From positions 310,001-374,000 of the forward strand of contig NZ_AUCZ01000003.1 of NCBI RefSeq assembly GCF_000430025.1: a stretch of 64,000 bases of DNA. Reading direction: 5' to 3'. The position numbers and the translations under genes were made by a program. This stretch comes from Flavobacterium suncheonense GH29-5 = DSM 17707. Its GTDB lineage: Bacteria > Bacteroidota > Bacteroidia > Flavobacteriales > Flavobacteriaceae. Shown in pieces: positions 1-8,654 of the stretch (position 1 is its first letter; every line of letters starts with the position of its first letter). The notes under the pieces were generated by a model that searched no databases, had not been told where the DNA came from, and saw nothing but the letters and a program-made list of their open reading frames with translations.

Positions 1-569
1 CCACTACTTCGGATTACGACCGTGAAAAACTACAGGAACGTTTGGCTAAATTAGCCGGAGGAGTTGCCGTACTTTACGTTGGAGCCGCTTCCGAAGTGGA
101 AATGAAAGAGAAAAAAGACCGCGTAGACGATGCTTTACACGCCACAAGAGCCGCAGTGGAAGAAGGAATAGTTGCCGGTGGTGGTGTGGCTTTATTAAGA
201 GCCAAAAAAGTACTTGACAAAGTAAAAGCCGACAACGCTGACGAAGCAACCGGAATTCAGATTGTAGCCCGTGCGGTGGAAGCGCCTTTGAGAACCATCG
301 TGGAAAACGCAGGTTTAGAAGGTTCAGTTGTGGTGGCAAAAGTAGCGGAAGGAAAAGACAACTTCGGATACAACGCCAAAACCGACGAATACGTAGACAT
401 GCTGAAAGCCGGAGTTATCGATCCGAAAAAAGTAACCCGTGTGGCCTTGGAAAATGCCGCATCGGTTTCCGGAATGATTTTAACTACCGAATGTGCTTTG
501 GTGGAAATCAAAGAAGAAAATGCCGGAGGCGGAATGCCAATGGGCGGCGGAATGCCAGGCATGATGTAA
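1..569 (+). CDS. groEL: Chaperonin GroEL, 3' end (5' truncated by the window)
   Basis: This is the last 188 codons of the 60-kDa chaperonin, the ATP-driven cytoplasmic folding chamber that works with GroES. The frame is open from base 3, so the gene starts outside the window. Visible family signatures are the intermediate/equatorial stretch with [20 protein letters not shown], the [11 protein letters not shown] motif, and the C-terminal tail rich in Gly and Met ([14 protein letters not shown]), which lines the cavity floor. A strong intrinsic terminator follows 33 bases after the stop, so groEL ends its transcript here. The identification is secure; only the 5' part is missing. Confidence 0.98.
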   Translation, partial: TTSDYDREKLQERLAKLAGGVAVLYVGAASEVEMKEKKDRVDDALHATRAAVEEGIVAGGGVALLRAKKVLDKVKADNADEATGIQIVARAVEAPLRTIVENAGLEGSVVVAKVAEGKDNFGYNAKTDEYVDMLKAGVIDPKKVTRVALENAASVSGMILTTECALVEIKEENAGGGMPMGGGMPGMM

Positions 570-602
570 TATTTTTTTATTATGACATTTATTTGACTTT
601 TT

Positions 603-635
603 AAAACCACTAGTTTTTTCTAGTGGTTTTTTTTT
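603..635 (+). terminator. Intrinsic terminator after groEL
   Basis: A perfect 11-bp stem (AAAACCACTAG at 603-613 with CTAGTGGTTTT at 620-630) closes a T6 loop and runs into further Ts to 635. It lies between groEL and the next plus-strand gene. Confidence 0.9.
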
Positions 636-657
636 ATATTTTTACAAAAAAATTGTA

Positions 658-3036
658 ATGAAAAAACTACATTTTATAGAATTCATATTGCTTATTTACA
701 CTTTTACATTTTCATATTCACAAGCTCCGAATTTTTCAAAAAGTCATCAGGAAAAAATTTCACAAAATATTGTAGACTATTTCAAACTTGACCGTGAAAA
801 CATTCATATTCACTTAAACAAAAACGAATATTTATCTTCTGATAAAATTTGGTTTAAGGGTTATATAACTGAAAAGAAAACAGGTTTACCCTTTGGTTTA
901 ACTATTAATACTTATGTGGCACTGTATAATGAAAATGGTATTAAGCTTAAATCACATCTTATCTATACCGAGAATAGCACTTTTTACGGCAACATTGAAT
1001 TAGGCCCCGAATTTAAAACCGGAACATATTATCTTCAAGCCTATACCAACTACATGAATAATTTTTCGGAAGATTGTTCATCAGTGTACAAGATATATAT
1101 TATTAATCCTTTAGAAAACAAAGTCGTAAACAACACACAGAATATAAATCTGGACAATGTAAACATAACATTCAGCCCGGAAAGCGGTGTACTTTTGGAA
1201 GGGGCTACTAATGCTGTTGTTATAAAAATTAACGATTGTAACAATACAGCTATTGCCACTCATGACGGTAAAATTGTGGATTCAAAAAACAATACAATCA
1301 CAACTTTCTCAACCAATAATTTGGGTTTCGGAAAATTTGAAATCTTTTTGAATCAGAACGAAACGTATAAGGCTGTGGTTACTATCTCCGGAAAATCATT
1401 TGAGAAACACCTCCCGCCATTACAAATGGAAGGTTTTACATTTTCAGTTAACAACTATACGTTTCCTGACAATACAATTATAAAAGTGAAAACCAATTCA
1501 CGTACACTAAGTAAAATCAACAATGCTCCTTTTTCATTTGTTATCCATCAGAACAGTGCTGCAATAATTGCCGATTTTACTTTTGATGGTAAAACAGAAA
1601 AAAACATAAGTATTCCCAATTCTTCAATTCCAAAAGGACTAAGTACGGTTTACCTGATAAATGAAAAACTAACCAAAATAGGAGAACGAAATATTTACAG
1701 ACAGCCTTACGAAAGTACCCAAACATCACTTTCGATCTTTGAAAAAAGAGCCGATTCCATTCAAATAAAAGGAAATACAAGACTTAAAGCCGGTGAAATA
1801 AGTATTTCTGTTTTACCTGAAAAAGCTCAATTTGAAAATAAAAATCAAACCATATACAACTATATGATATTTGATGAACTAAAAGAAAAAATACCCAATG
1901 CCGCGTATTTTATAAATGAGTTCAACAAAAAGAAACATTACGAATTAGACAATATTTTAATTACTGCACAATCCAAATACATTTGGAACAACTTACTCAA
2001 TAACCCTCCTAAGGAAAATTTTGAATTTGATTTAGGGCTAACATTAAAAGGAAAAGTAAATCTAGAAAACACTGATTTAACAAAACATAAAATCAATATG
2101 TCGTCTACCGCATATGGTTTTACTGAATTCACATCAATAGACAGTAAAAATGAATTTCAGTTTAAAAACCTTATTGTGGCAGACTCCACGACTGTACACT
2201 TCAGCTTGTTAAATTCAAAGGCAGTACAAAAAACTCTTAAAATGTACAGTTCAATTACAAACAATAAACGAGTCTATACTAAACCAATCTCTCCTGAACC
2301 TCAAACCTGTTTCAGCAAGTTCATCACAAATGACAACAATGATTGGTTTCCTAAAATTATTAACGGCACTTTATTAGAAGACATTACTGTTAATACTGTC
2401 AAAAAAAACAAACCTTTGACCAACAATCTCCGATACAACAACGGAATGTCCAAGGGCTTTAAAATTACTGAGGAAGATCAGAATCAGGATCTTCTTCAAT
2501 TTATAGCCAGCCATGGCTACGATGTAAACATACAAGGTGCAACTGTCACTATTATATCACGAGGAGTACATACTTTTAACAACATCAGTAATGGTCCAAC
2601 TATTTATATTGACGACTCTCTAATATCGGATTATAATATTTTATTAGGCTACCGTTTAACTTTTGTTGATGAGATTTATATTAATAAAAGAGGCTATGGT
2701 AGCGGTCAGTCAGGTTTTGGAGGAGTGATCCGTATTTACACAAAAAAAGGAGCGGACGGACCGACTGCCTTTAAAGTAAAGTCTAATTCACAAGTTTTAA
2801 CTGGAGGTTTTCAAAAAGATGAAATATTTAAAAACCCAAAATACGCAAATTTTAATGATCCGGGCTTCCAAAATTACGGCACTATTCAATGGCTTCCAAA
2901 AGTACTTACAGATTCCGACGGAACATTTACGTTTTCAATCCCCAATTTCAATCAAGAAAAAGTAAAAATCATACTTGAAGGAATAGATAGTGATGGTCAA
3001 ATACTTTCCGAAACAAAAATTATCGAAGTAAAATAA
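658..3036 (+). CDS. Large secreted protein with MG2-like N-terminus and TonB-plug-like C-terminal segment
   Basis: A 792-residue exported protein of unproven function. Residues 1-21 look like a signal peptide ending near SYSQA. The part around residues 45-150 (ENIHIHLNKNEYLSSDKIWFKGYI) resembles the macroglobulin-like MG2 domain seen in many Bacteroidota surface proteins. Near residues 640-690 the run TIYIDDSLISDYN ... VDEIYINKRGYG ... GGVIRIYTKKG resembles a TonB-receptor plug, but no 22-strand barrel follows. Such proteins are often annotated as TonB-dependent receptor plug domain proteins. Codon use is visibly more AT-rich than in the neighbours. A role at the outer membrane or in TonB-linked uptake is inference only. 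Transcription probably stops at the hairpin at 3042-3070. Confidence 0.7.
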   Translation: MKKLHFIEFILLIYTFTFSYSQAPNFSKSHQEKISQNIVDYFKLDRENIHIHLNKNEYLSSDKIWFKGYITEKKTGLPFGLTINTYVALYNENGIKLKSHLIYTENSTFYGNIELGPEFKTGTYYLQAYTNYMNNFSEDCSSVYKIYIINPLENKVVNNTQNINLDNVNITFSPESGVLLEGATNAVVIKINDCNNTAIATHDGKIVDSKNNTITTFSTNNLGFGKFEIFLNQNETYKAVVTISGKSFEKHLPPLQMEGFTFSVNNYTFPDNTIIKVKTNSRTLSKINNAPFSFVIHQNSAAIIADFTFDGKTEKNISIPNSSIPKGLSTVYLINEKLTKIGERNIYRQPYESTQTSLSIFEKRADSIQIKGNTRLKAGEISISVLPEKAQFENKNQTIYNYMIFDELKEKIPNAAYFINEFNKKKHYELDNILITAQSKYIWNNLLNNPPKENFEFDLGLTLKGKVNLENTDLTKHKINMSSTAYGFTEFTSIDSKNEFQFKNLIVADSTTVHFSLLNSKAVQKTLKMYSSITNNKRVYTKPISPEPQTCFSKFITNDNNDWFPKIINGTLLEDITVNTVKKNKPLTNNLRYNNGMSKGFKITEEDQNQDLLQFIASHGYDVNIQGATVTIISRGVHTFNNISNGPTIYIDDSLISDYNILLGYRLTFVDEIYINKRGYGSGQSGFGGVIRIYTKKGADGPTAFKVKSNSQVLTGGFQKDEIFKNPKYANFNDPGFQNYGTIQWLPKVLTDSDGTFTFSIPNFNQEKVKIILEGIDSDGQILSETKIIEVK

Positions 3037-3041
3037 TTAAG

Positions 3042-3070
3042 AAGCGCTATTTCAAAAATGAATAGCTCTT
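3042..3070 (+). terminator. Weak hairpin after the plug-like protein gene
   Basis: AAGCGCTATT (3042-3051) pairs with AATAGCTCTT (3061-3070) with one mismatch, around a 9-nt loop. It starts 5 bases after the stop codon. The T tract is poor, so this is a weaker terminator than the one at 3219-3245. Confidence 0.45.
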
Positions 3071-3218
3071 TATAATTAAACCGAACAGCAAATACAATTT
3101 AAAATAAGGCATATAGGATACCCGAACGTCGGATTGATTTCCTGAATCGGATTGCCGAAATTCCAGCATTTTACCAACCATCTTATCCTCCAAAAATCCG
3201 CATTATCAGAAGAATACA

Positions 3219-3245
3219 AAAAATCCGTCTTAATGACGGATTTTT
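3219..3245. terminator. Bidirectional terminator between convergent genes
   Basis: AAAAATCCGTC (3219-3229) and GACGGATTTTT (3235-3245) form a perfect 11-bp stem with loop TTAAT. With A and T tracts on both sides it can serve the plus-strand gene ending at 3036 and the minus-strand metal cluster ending at 3253. Confidence 0.85.
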
Positions 3246-3252
3246 CTATTTT

Positions 3253-3591
3253 TTACCTATCGTACTGACAACAGTCGTGAAGCGTGTTATATTCTGCTTC
3301 TGTTGCTTTCACATCTTTCGTATCGTGACCGGCCTTAGCCACTGCTTTTTCCACATCGGTTGTTGAACACTTCTGCTCGTTGTATACCAAATGTAACATC
3401 TGATCGTCTGAATGCCACACTGCCGATTTTACTCCCGCAACGGAATACGCGGCTTTTTCGATGCGTTTTTTACACATTTCGCAGTTGCCTTTTACCTCCA
3501 CATCGGCTTTGGCGTTTTTATTTTTCTTCTCCTGTGCCTGCATTGCAAATCCGAAAAGGGAAACAAGCACGATTGCTATTACTTTTTTCAT
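3253..3591 (-). CDS. Secreted heavy-metal-associated (HMA) domain protein
   Basis: A 112-residue exported protein with a signal peptide (about 1-19, ending FAMQAQ) and one HMA fold. The metal site is the GNCEMC motif, with Cys37 and Cys40. A second cysteine pair sits at the C-terminus in HDCCQY (Cys107-Cys108), outside the usual HMA domain. HMA domains bind Cu(I) or similar soft metals and pass them on. It is the last gene of a minus-strand cluster, only 4 bases after the TonB-dependent receptor, and the HYC_CC_PP gene lies upstream. I infer a periplasmic metal chaperone or metal sensor for the receptor; the metal is not shown by sequence. Confidence 0.85.
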   Translation of the reverse strand: MKKVIAIVLVSLFGFAMQAQEKKNKNAKADVEVKGNCEMCKKRIEKAAYSVAGVKSAVWHSDDQMLHLVYNEQKCSTTDVEKAVAKAGHDTKDVKATEAEYNTLHDCCQYDR

Positions 3592-3595
3592 GGTT

Positions 3596-5845
3596 TTATT
3601 TTTTATCTTTTATTTTAAATCGAATACCCGCATAATACATCTGTCCGAAAACCGGCGCATAGATCATAGAACTATCAAAATACGGACCAAAAGGATTATC
3701 GGCGCCTAAAATTGCATTTTTCTGTTTGTAATTCCCGATGTTTTCGCCCCCTACATACGCTTCAAAAACACTCGAGAACGTTCTTGTAATCTGAGCATTC
3801 ATCACCGAAAACGGATTCGAGAATTCTCTTAAACGATACGGCTCCGGATTGGAACCCGTATTAGGCAAACGCTGTTTTCCCATCCAGTTGTAGGTAAAAT
3901 CGAATTTCCACTGTTGTCCTTTCTCCTTAATATGCGTTTCATACGCAATATTGGTAAAGAAACGGTGCTTCGCCTGCAACGGACGCTCTAACGTTCCGGT
4001 TAAGTAATCCGTTTGGATGTCGTAGAATTTATAGGCCGTTCGCACGGTAAAATGGGTCATCAAATCGATATTGAAATCAATTTGCAAACTGTTCGCGAAT
4101 GATTTTCCGTCCAGATTACGAAACACTGCCTGCTGCGGGCTGAAATCCAAATCCACCACGGCCTGATTCTGGAAATCGGTGCGGTAATAATCCAGCGCCA
4201 CTTCAGCTTTTTTTCCGAACAACTGGAAGCCTTGTGAAAAACTCAAACCGTAATTCCAGGCAATTTCTGGAGCCAATCCGTAGATTTTTCCATCCGTATT
4301 TAAAATCGAGAACGCTCTTGACGTGGCAAAAAGGTTTTGGTTTTCCGCAAAAATGTTCGCACTTCGTTTTCCTCTTCCCACAGAAGCTCGCAAAACGGCT
4401 TTTTCCCATGGATTGTAACGCATGTGAATTCTCGGTGTTAAGAAGGCTCCCAAACGGTTGTGCATGTCAAAGCGCCCTCCGGCTACCAAACTGAAATTAT
4501 CGGTATTGTCATAGGTATATTCGAAGAAAGCCCCAACGGAATTATCGCGACGGCTAACGTCCATCGGAAGTCCTACGGATACAAATTCATTGTAATCGTC
4601 GGAAGTAAAATTCAGACCGGTTGCAAATTTGTGCAGCGTATTGCTGATAATCGAGTTGTAAATCAGGTTGGAATAAAAACTGTTCTGTTTAATATTGTAT
4701 TGGTTTAAACCGAAATACGATTCCTGCTTGTGGTAATTGAACGAATTTTGAAAACCAAAACTTTTCCAGGGCGTATCGGGAAACACATAACCTATTTTGG
4801 ACGACATCTCCAGTTTATCGGTATTGATTTCCGAACCCCAATGGTTGGTTGTCAGTTTATCCCGGCCCGGATCAAAGGCTTTTTGCCCGGTTTGTTTTTC
4901 GTCTCTCATGTAGCGGACGTTCAGAAAGCTTACCCAGCCTTTTTCGGGATTGTTGTACTGCCAACGATTCATGATATTGACTTGCTTCCCGAGCGGATTA
5001 TCCAGAAACCCATCGTCATTCATGTCGTTTTTGGAGACGCGTGTATTTCCGTGTACAAACAGACTACTACTTAATTTATCATTGATTTTTCTGTTGAAAT
5101 GGGTATTCAGTTCGAAACGACTGTCCGTAGAACCGTATGCGTTCAGGTAAAACGGAATATCAGTCGCCGGTTTAAGCAATTCGTAGTTGATTTGCCCGGA
5201 GATGCTTTCGTAACCGTTCACCACGCTCCCCGCACCTTTGGTAATCTGAATGCTTTCTACCCAGGTGCCCGGCACAAATGACAAACCATACGCCTGGGAA
5301 GCCCCGCGGACGGAAGGAATATTTTCTTCCGCCATTAAAATATACGGACTGGTTAACCCGAGCATCTTAATCTGTTTGCTTCCCGAAATGGCATCGGAAA
5401 AATTTACGTCGATGGACGGATTGGTTTCAAAACTCTCGGAAAGGTTACAGCAGGCAGCTTTCAAGAGCTCTTTACTGCTCATGGTTTGCGTATTAAGCGG
5501 TTTCACATAAGAGCGTTGAAGGGAATTTCGTTTGGTATTCACCACTACGCCTTCCAAGGCTTTGACCGGTTTCAATTCGACGCTGATAACTTTTGGTTCG
5601 TGTACCATCAACGTTTGGCTTTCATAGCCCACATAGCTTACGGTAACTTCATGACTGCCCGGATTCATGGGTAATTCGAAATAACCTTTATCATCGGTCA
5701 TGGTTCCGACTGACGAGTCCTTCCAAACCACGGACGCGCCAATCATAGGCTGTTTTTTTTCGTCGGTAACAGTACCTGTCACCTTTTCCTGCGCCGATGT
5801 AAATTGTGTCATCAACACCAGGAAAAACATAAAATATTTATACAT
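3596..5845 (-). CDS. TonB-dependent outer-membrane receptor, probably for a metal
   Basis: A 749-residue receptor. Residues 1-18 are a signal peptide. A carboxypeptidase-regulatory-like domain follows (VTGTVTDEKKQPMIGASV, roughly 20-105), then a plug domain (about 110-220, with GSKQIKMLGLTSPYILMAEE and the ITKGAGSVVNGYESISGQIN segment), then a long beta-barrel ending in an aromatic-rich strand (YYAGIRFKIKDKK). A vicinal cysteine pair occurs early in the plug (KAACCNL), an unusual placement that fits a metal substrate. It is flanked by an HMA protein and a HYC_CC_PP protein, and this context is the main reason to suggest copper or another soft metal. The receptor family is certain; the substrate is inference. 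Confidence 0.9.
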   Translation of the reverse strand: MYKYFMFFLVLMTQFTSAQEKVTGTVTDEKKQPMIGASVVWKDSSVGTMTDDKGYFELPMNPGSHEVTVSYVGYESQTLMVHEPKVISVELKPVKALEGVVVNTKRNSLQRSYVKPLNTQTMSSKELLKAACCNLSESFETNPSIDVNFSDAISGSKQIKMLGLTSPYILMAEENIPSVRGASQAYGLSFVPGTWVESIQITKGAGSVVNGYESISGQINYELLKPATDIPFYLNAYGSTDSRFELNTHFNRKINDKLSSSLFVHGNTRVSKNDMNDDGFLDNPLGKQVNIMNRWQYNNPEKGWVSFLNVRYMRDEKQTGQKAFDPGRDKLTTNHWGSEINTDKLEMSSKIGYVFPDTPWKSFGFQNSFNYHKQESYFGLNQYNIKQNSFYSNLIYNSIISNTLHKFATGLNFTSDDYNEFVSVGLPMDVSRRDNSVGAFFEYTYDNTDNFSLVAGGRFDMHNRLGAFLTPRIHMRYNPWEKAVLRASVGRGKRSANIFAENQNLFATSRAFSILNTDGKIYGLAPEIAWNYGLSFSQGFQLFGKKAEVALDYYRTDFQNQAVVDLDFSPQQAVFRNLDGKSFANSLQIDFNIDLMTHFTVRTAYKFYDIQTDYLTGTLERPLQAKHRFFTNIAYETHIKEKGQQWKFDFTYNWMGKQRLPNTGSNPEPYRLREFSNPFSVMNAQITRTFSSVFEAYVGGENIGNYKQKNAILGADNPFGPYFDSSMIYAPVFGQMYYAGIRFKIKDKK

Positions 5846-5907
5846 GATTGTTGTTTTAATGTTTTCAATAGAAGTTTACTCCGAAGCGATTCAGAGTTGC
5901 AAAAACA

Positions 5908-6339
5908 TTAAAACGAGTCGTAGAAAACATACTGGCAATAGAGTTTATAGAGCGGCGGTGCGTTACTGTCGCAATAGAACGACGGTGTATCGCTTTTTAC
6001 AGCTGCTTCTTCAACTGCCTCAAAATTTATGGGTTCCCAGACATCGGCAACGGTAAACGCTGCCAAATCCAGCTGAAAACTTTTAACAATAATTTCGTCG
6101 GAAATCGATTTTTTCAGGTCTATTTTGTCGTTGGAACAACAACTGTCGTGTTCGTTGGAAGTAGCGCAACAGGACTTTTCCGCTTCGGCTTTTTCCTCGA
6201 CACAAGGCTCGTATTTTTTATAATCCAGTGAAACGCCGGCCAGTTCGCCTTCGCAATAATGCACATTGAACGCTAAACCGACATTGGAAACCAAAATCAG
6301 CAGGGCCAAAACAAAACTTATGTGCTTGTTAATTTTCAT
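5908..6339 (-). CDS. HYC_CC_PP family protein
   Basis: A 143-residue secreted protein with a hydrophobic signal segment (about 5-24). It carries the three landmarks that name the family: HYC at residues 27-29, a CC pair at 57-58 (with a second at 67-68), and PP at 128-129 in a conserved end (PPLYKLYCQYVFY). The family is widespread in Bacteroidota, often beside TonB-dependent receptors and HMA proteins as here; its function is unknown to me. The cysteine and histidine density suggests metal binding. It is the first gene of the cluster, with a promoter-like box just upstream, and the receptor start lies 62 bases downstream. Confidence 0.88.
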   Translation of the reverse strand: MKINKHISFVLALLILVSNVGLAFNVHYCEGELAGVSLDYKKYEPCVEEKAEAEKSCCATSNEHDSCCSNDKIDLKKSISDEIIVKSFQLDLAAFTVADVWEPINFEAVEEAAVKSDTPSFYCDSNAPPLYKLYCQYVFYDSF

Positions 6340-6358
6340 CAGTTATAAAAAATCGAAC

Positions 6359-6366
6359 CAAAAATA
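6359..6366 (-). promoter_or_regulatory. Putative -7 box for the metal cluster
   Basis: On the minus strand this reads TATTTTTG, a match to the Bacteroidota -7 consensus TAnnTTTG, about 20 bases upstream of the HYC_CC_PP start codon. No clear -33 TTTG was seen. Confidence 0.45.
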
Positions 6367-6399
6367 CATCTTTTTCTGAAACTAAAATCTAAAATCCTG

Positions 6400-7758
6400 T
6401 TAATTGATTTCTACCACCTGTCCCTGATACGGAATCTCGCAACGGAACTGATATTTTCCTTCAATTTCATTTTGCAGTGTTGTCAGGGCTTCCGTTTCAC
6501 CGTGCACCAGAAAAATCGTTTCCGGTTTTTGTTCCAGTTCGGACAGCCATTCTAACAAATCTTTTTGGTCGCCGTGCGCGGAAAGCCCTTCGATTTCCAC
6601 GATTTTTGCTTCTACCGGATAGTATTTTCCGTAAATTTTGATTTCTTTTTCGCCGTCGAGCAGTTTTCTGCCGCGCGTTCCTTCCGCCTGATAGCCCACA
6701 ATCACCACCGTGGTTTCCGGTCGGACGATGTAACGCTCCAAATAACTCAGCACTCTTCCGCCGGTTAACATGCCACTGGCCGCTATCACCACTTTAGGCT
6801 GATCGTCGTAAATCGCTGCAATCGTATCTTCATATTCGGTAATCATGGAAAACATTTTGCACATTTCCTCACACTGATCGATTCGGAGTTTGTGCCACTG
6901 ACGGTTTTCCACAAAAAGCTGCAGCATTTCAATCCCCATAGGCGTATCAATAATATACGGCATATCGGGAATTTTACCTGCTTTTTTGAGTTGCCAGATT
7001 AAGTACATAACCGCCTGAGCACGCTCCACCGCAAAACTCGGAATTACAATATTACCGCCTTTTTCATAAGCTTCGTTGATGTATTCGGCCAGTTCTTCTT
7101 TAGGGTCGTTCTCCGGATGTAGCTTGTTGCCGTAGGTGGATTCCAGAAAAACGTAATCGGCTTGTTTGGGTTTTACGGCCGGGAAAAGCAAGTCGTCGTT
7201 ATCGCGACCGATATCGCCCGAAAAAACCAGTTTTTTCCCTTCGAGATTCAACTCGATGGAACAGGCGCCCAAAATGTGACCGGCGTAAAAATACCGGGCC
7301 GTAATTTCCGCATCGAGATTGAATTCCTGGTCTTTTTGGATGACTCTGAAATACGGCAACACTTTTTCGGCTTCCTCTACCGTATACAAAGGTTTGGCAG
7401 GATTGTGTTTGGAATATTTTTCCTTGTTGGCTTTTTCGGCTTCTTCTTCCTGAATTTTGGCACTGTCCCTCAGAATCAATTGGGTAATCGCTTTGGACGG
7501 GCTGGTGCAGTAAATTTTTCCTTCAAAACCCTGATTGACCAATATCGGCAACCAACCGCAATGATCCAGATGACCGTGCGTAAGCAAAACAAAATCGATG
7601 GTCGACGGCAAAACCGGAAGCGGCTCCCAGTTTTGTTGCCGCAATTCGTGTCCGCCCTGAAACAAACCGCAGTCGATTAAAATACGGATGCCGTTCGATT
7701 CGATTAAAGTTTTGGATCCGGTTACAGTTCCGGCCGCTCCTAAAAATTGTATTTTCAT
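6400..7758 (-). CDS. Beta-CASP metallo-beta-lactamase RNase (CPSF/YshA-like)
   Basis: A 452-residue MBL-fold nucleic-acid hydrolase. The zinc motif THGHLDHCG gives His61, His63, Asp65 and His66. Further ligands are likely in YAGHILGACS and FSGDIGRD. The beta-CASP insert has ESTYGN and SFAVERAQ, and the C-terminal RMMBL motif is GLSAHGDQKDLLEWL followed by LVHGE. Family members are exo- or endoribonucleases acting in the cytoplasm. It begins 3 bases after the stop of the ATP-cone/nuclease gene on the same strand, so the two are probably translated from one message. Members of this family are common in bacteria, so the pairing rather than the gene is notable. Confidence 0.93.
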   Translation of the reverse strand: MKIQFLGAAGTVTGSKTLIESNGIRILIDCGLFQGGHELRQQNWEPLPVLPSTIDFVLLTHGHLDHCGWLPILVNQGFEGKIYCTSPSKAITQLILRDSAKIQEEEAEKANKEKYSKHNPAKPLYTVEEAEKVLPYFRVIQKDQEFNLDAEITARYFYAGHILGACSIELNLEGKKLVFSGDIGRDNDDLLFPAVKPKQADYVFLESTYGNKLHPENDPKEELAEYINEAYEKGGNIVIPSFAVERAQAVMYLIWQLKKAGKIPDMPYIIDTPMGIEMLQLFVENRQWHKLRIDQCEEMCKMFSMITEYEDTIAAIYDDQPKVVIAASGMLTGGRVLSYLERYIVRPETTVVIVGYQAEGTRGRKLLDGEKEIKIYGKYYPVEAKIVEIEGLSAHGDQKDLLEWLSELEQKPETIFLVHGETEALTTLQNEIEGKYQFRCEIPYQGQVVEIN

Positions 7759-7761
7759 GAT

Positions 7762-8619
7762 TTATCCGTTAAAAATGGCACACTTATTCCCTACGTAATC
7801 GCATAATTCGGATGCTTCCTTCATAATGTTTTTAATACGGTTGAAATTGATTCCGATGTCCAGCAGCAACCCGCTGTTTCCAATGAGGTCGGATGCCAAA
7901 AGTACATCGCGGATGAGCAGTTTCTCCTTTTCGTATTGTGTTAACGTGGTGAGGCAGGTTACCGGATAAAGGCCGTTTTCTTCTATTTTGTATTTCAGAC
8001 ATTCCTTGGCCGGAAAATCCCAGCTCACCATTTTTAAATTGGAGCAGGTTCCGAACTGAATGGCTTCGCTGGTAAACCGATTATTAGTAATTACCCAGCA
8101 TTTACTGATGGTATCATCCTTACTGAAAACGGAATGTGTTTTCCCTTTTAAATCGTTAAACCGCGACAAAATGTACATCGGAATTTTAACATCGGATTTG
8201 ATTTCGTTACTGCTGTGAAACTTACATTCCACCATCGAAACAACGCCTTCTTTTTTTACCACAACATCCACTTCATGCGAAACACATTTTCCGTTAAGCA
8301 CAAGATTCGTCTGCGTTGCAAATCCCTCATTGCGGAACAACAACGCTATAAATTTTTCAAAAAAGAAACCCGCCGGTCCTAAGGCCTGAACGGCTGCTTT
8401 CAGATTGTATCGTGCGGCATGCACTTTTGACGTTTTCTTTAACAGCTGAAACGCCATTTTGTAAATTTTCCGTGTGGGCATCCCGTCGTAAATTTCCCTT
8501 TCGATGATGCCGAGTATGTCTTCTATTTTTTCTTTCGTAGCACCGGAAAGCTGAAGGGAGTTTCGCAATTTCTCCCGATCAAAATGTACAATATCACCGG
8601 ATTGTTTGACAACTTTCAT
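7762..8619 (-). CDS. ATP-cone domain fused to an Mrr-like restriction endonuclease fold
   Basis: A 285-residue fusion. Residues 1-82 match an ATP-cone (opening VVKQSGDIVHFDREKLRNSL, later RKIYKMAFQLLKK), the nucleotide-sensing domain known from ribonucleotide reductases and NrdR. Residues about 85-200 look like a PD-(D/E)xK nuclease: a helix with Glu88, then HEVDVVV with Asp118, then VECKFH with Glu131 and Lys133. The C-terminal third (200-285) is helical and unassigned. It sits 3 bases upstream of the beta-CASP RNase gene. A nuclease controlled by ATP/dATP is a reasonable inference, but whether it acts in defence, DNA repair or RNA turnover cannot be told. Confidence 0.85.
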   Translation of the reverse strand: MKVVKQSGDIVHFDREKLRNSLQLSGATKEKIEDILGIIEREIYDGMPTRKIYKMAFQLLKKTSKVHAARYNLKAAVQALGPAGFFFEKFIALLFRNEGFATQTNLVLNGKCVSHEVDVVVKKEGVVSMVECKFHSSNEIKSDVKIPMYILSRFNDLKGKTHSVFSKDDTISKCWVITNNRFTSEAIQFGTCSNLKMVSWDFPAKECLKYKIEENGLYPVTCLTTLTQYEKEKLLIRDVLLASDLIGNSGLLLDIGINFNRIKNIMKEASELCDYVGNKCAIFNG

Positions 8620-8654
8620 ACTTATGTCCTTTGTCTAAAGGTACGAAATTATTT

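Noticed and set aside
3047..3181. Possible 44-codon minus-strand gene with a GGAGG-like motif
   Set aside because: It overlaps a hairpin, has no recognised domain and SD motifs are not normally used here; kept only as a low-interest patch.
7162..7680. Plus-strand open frame of 172 codons rich in Phe
   Set aside because: It is the mirror of the beta-CASP gene and has only low-complexity aromatic sequence.
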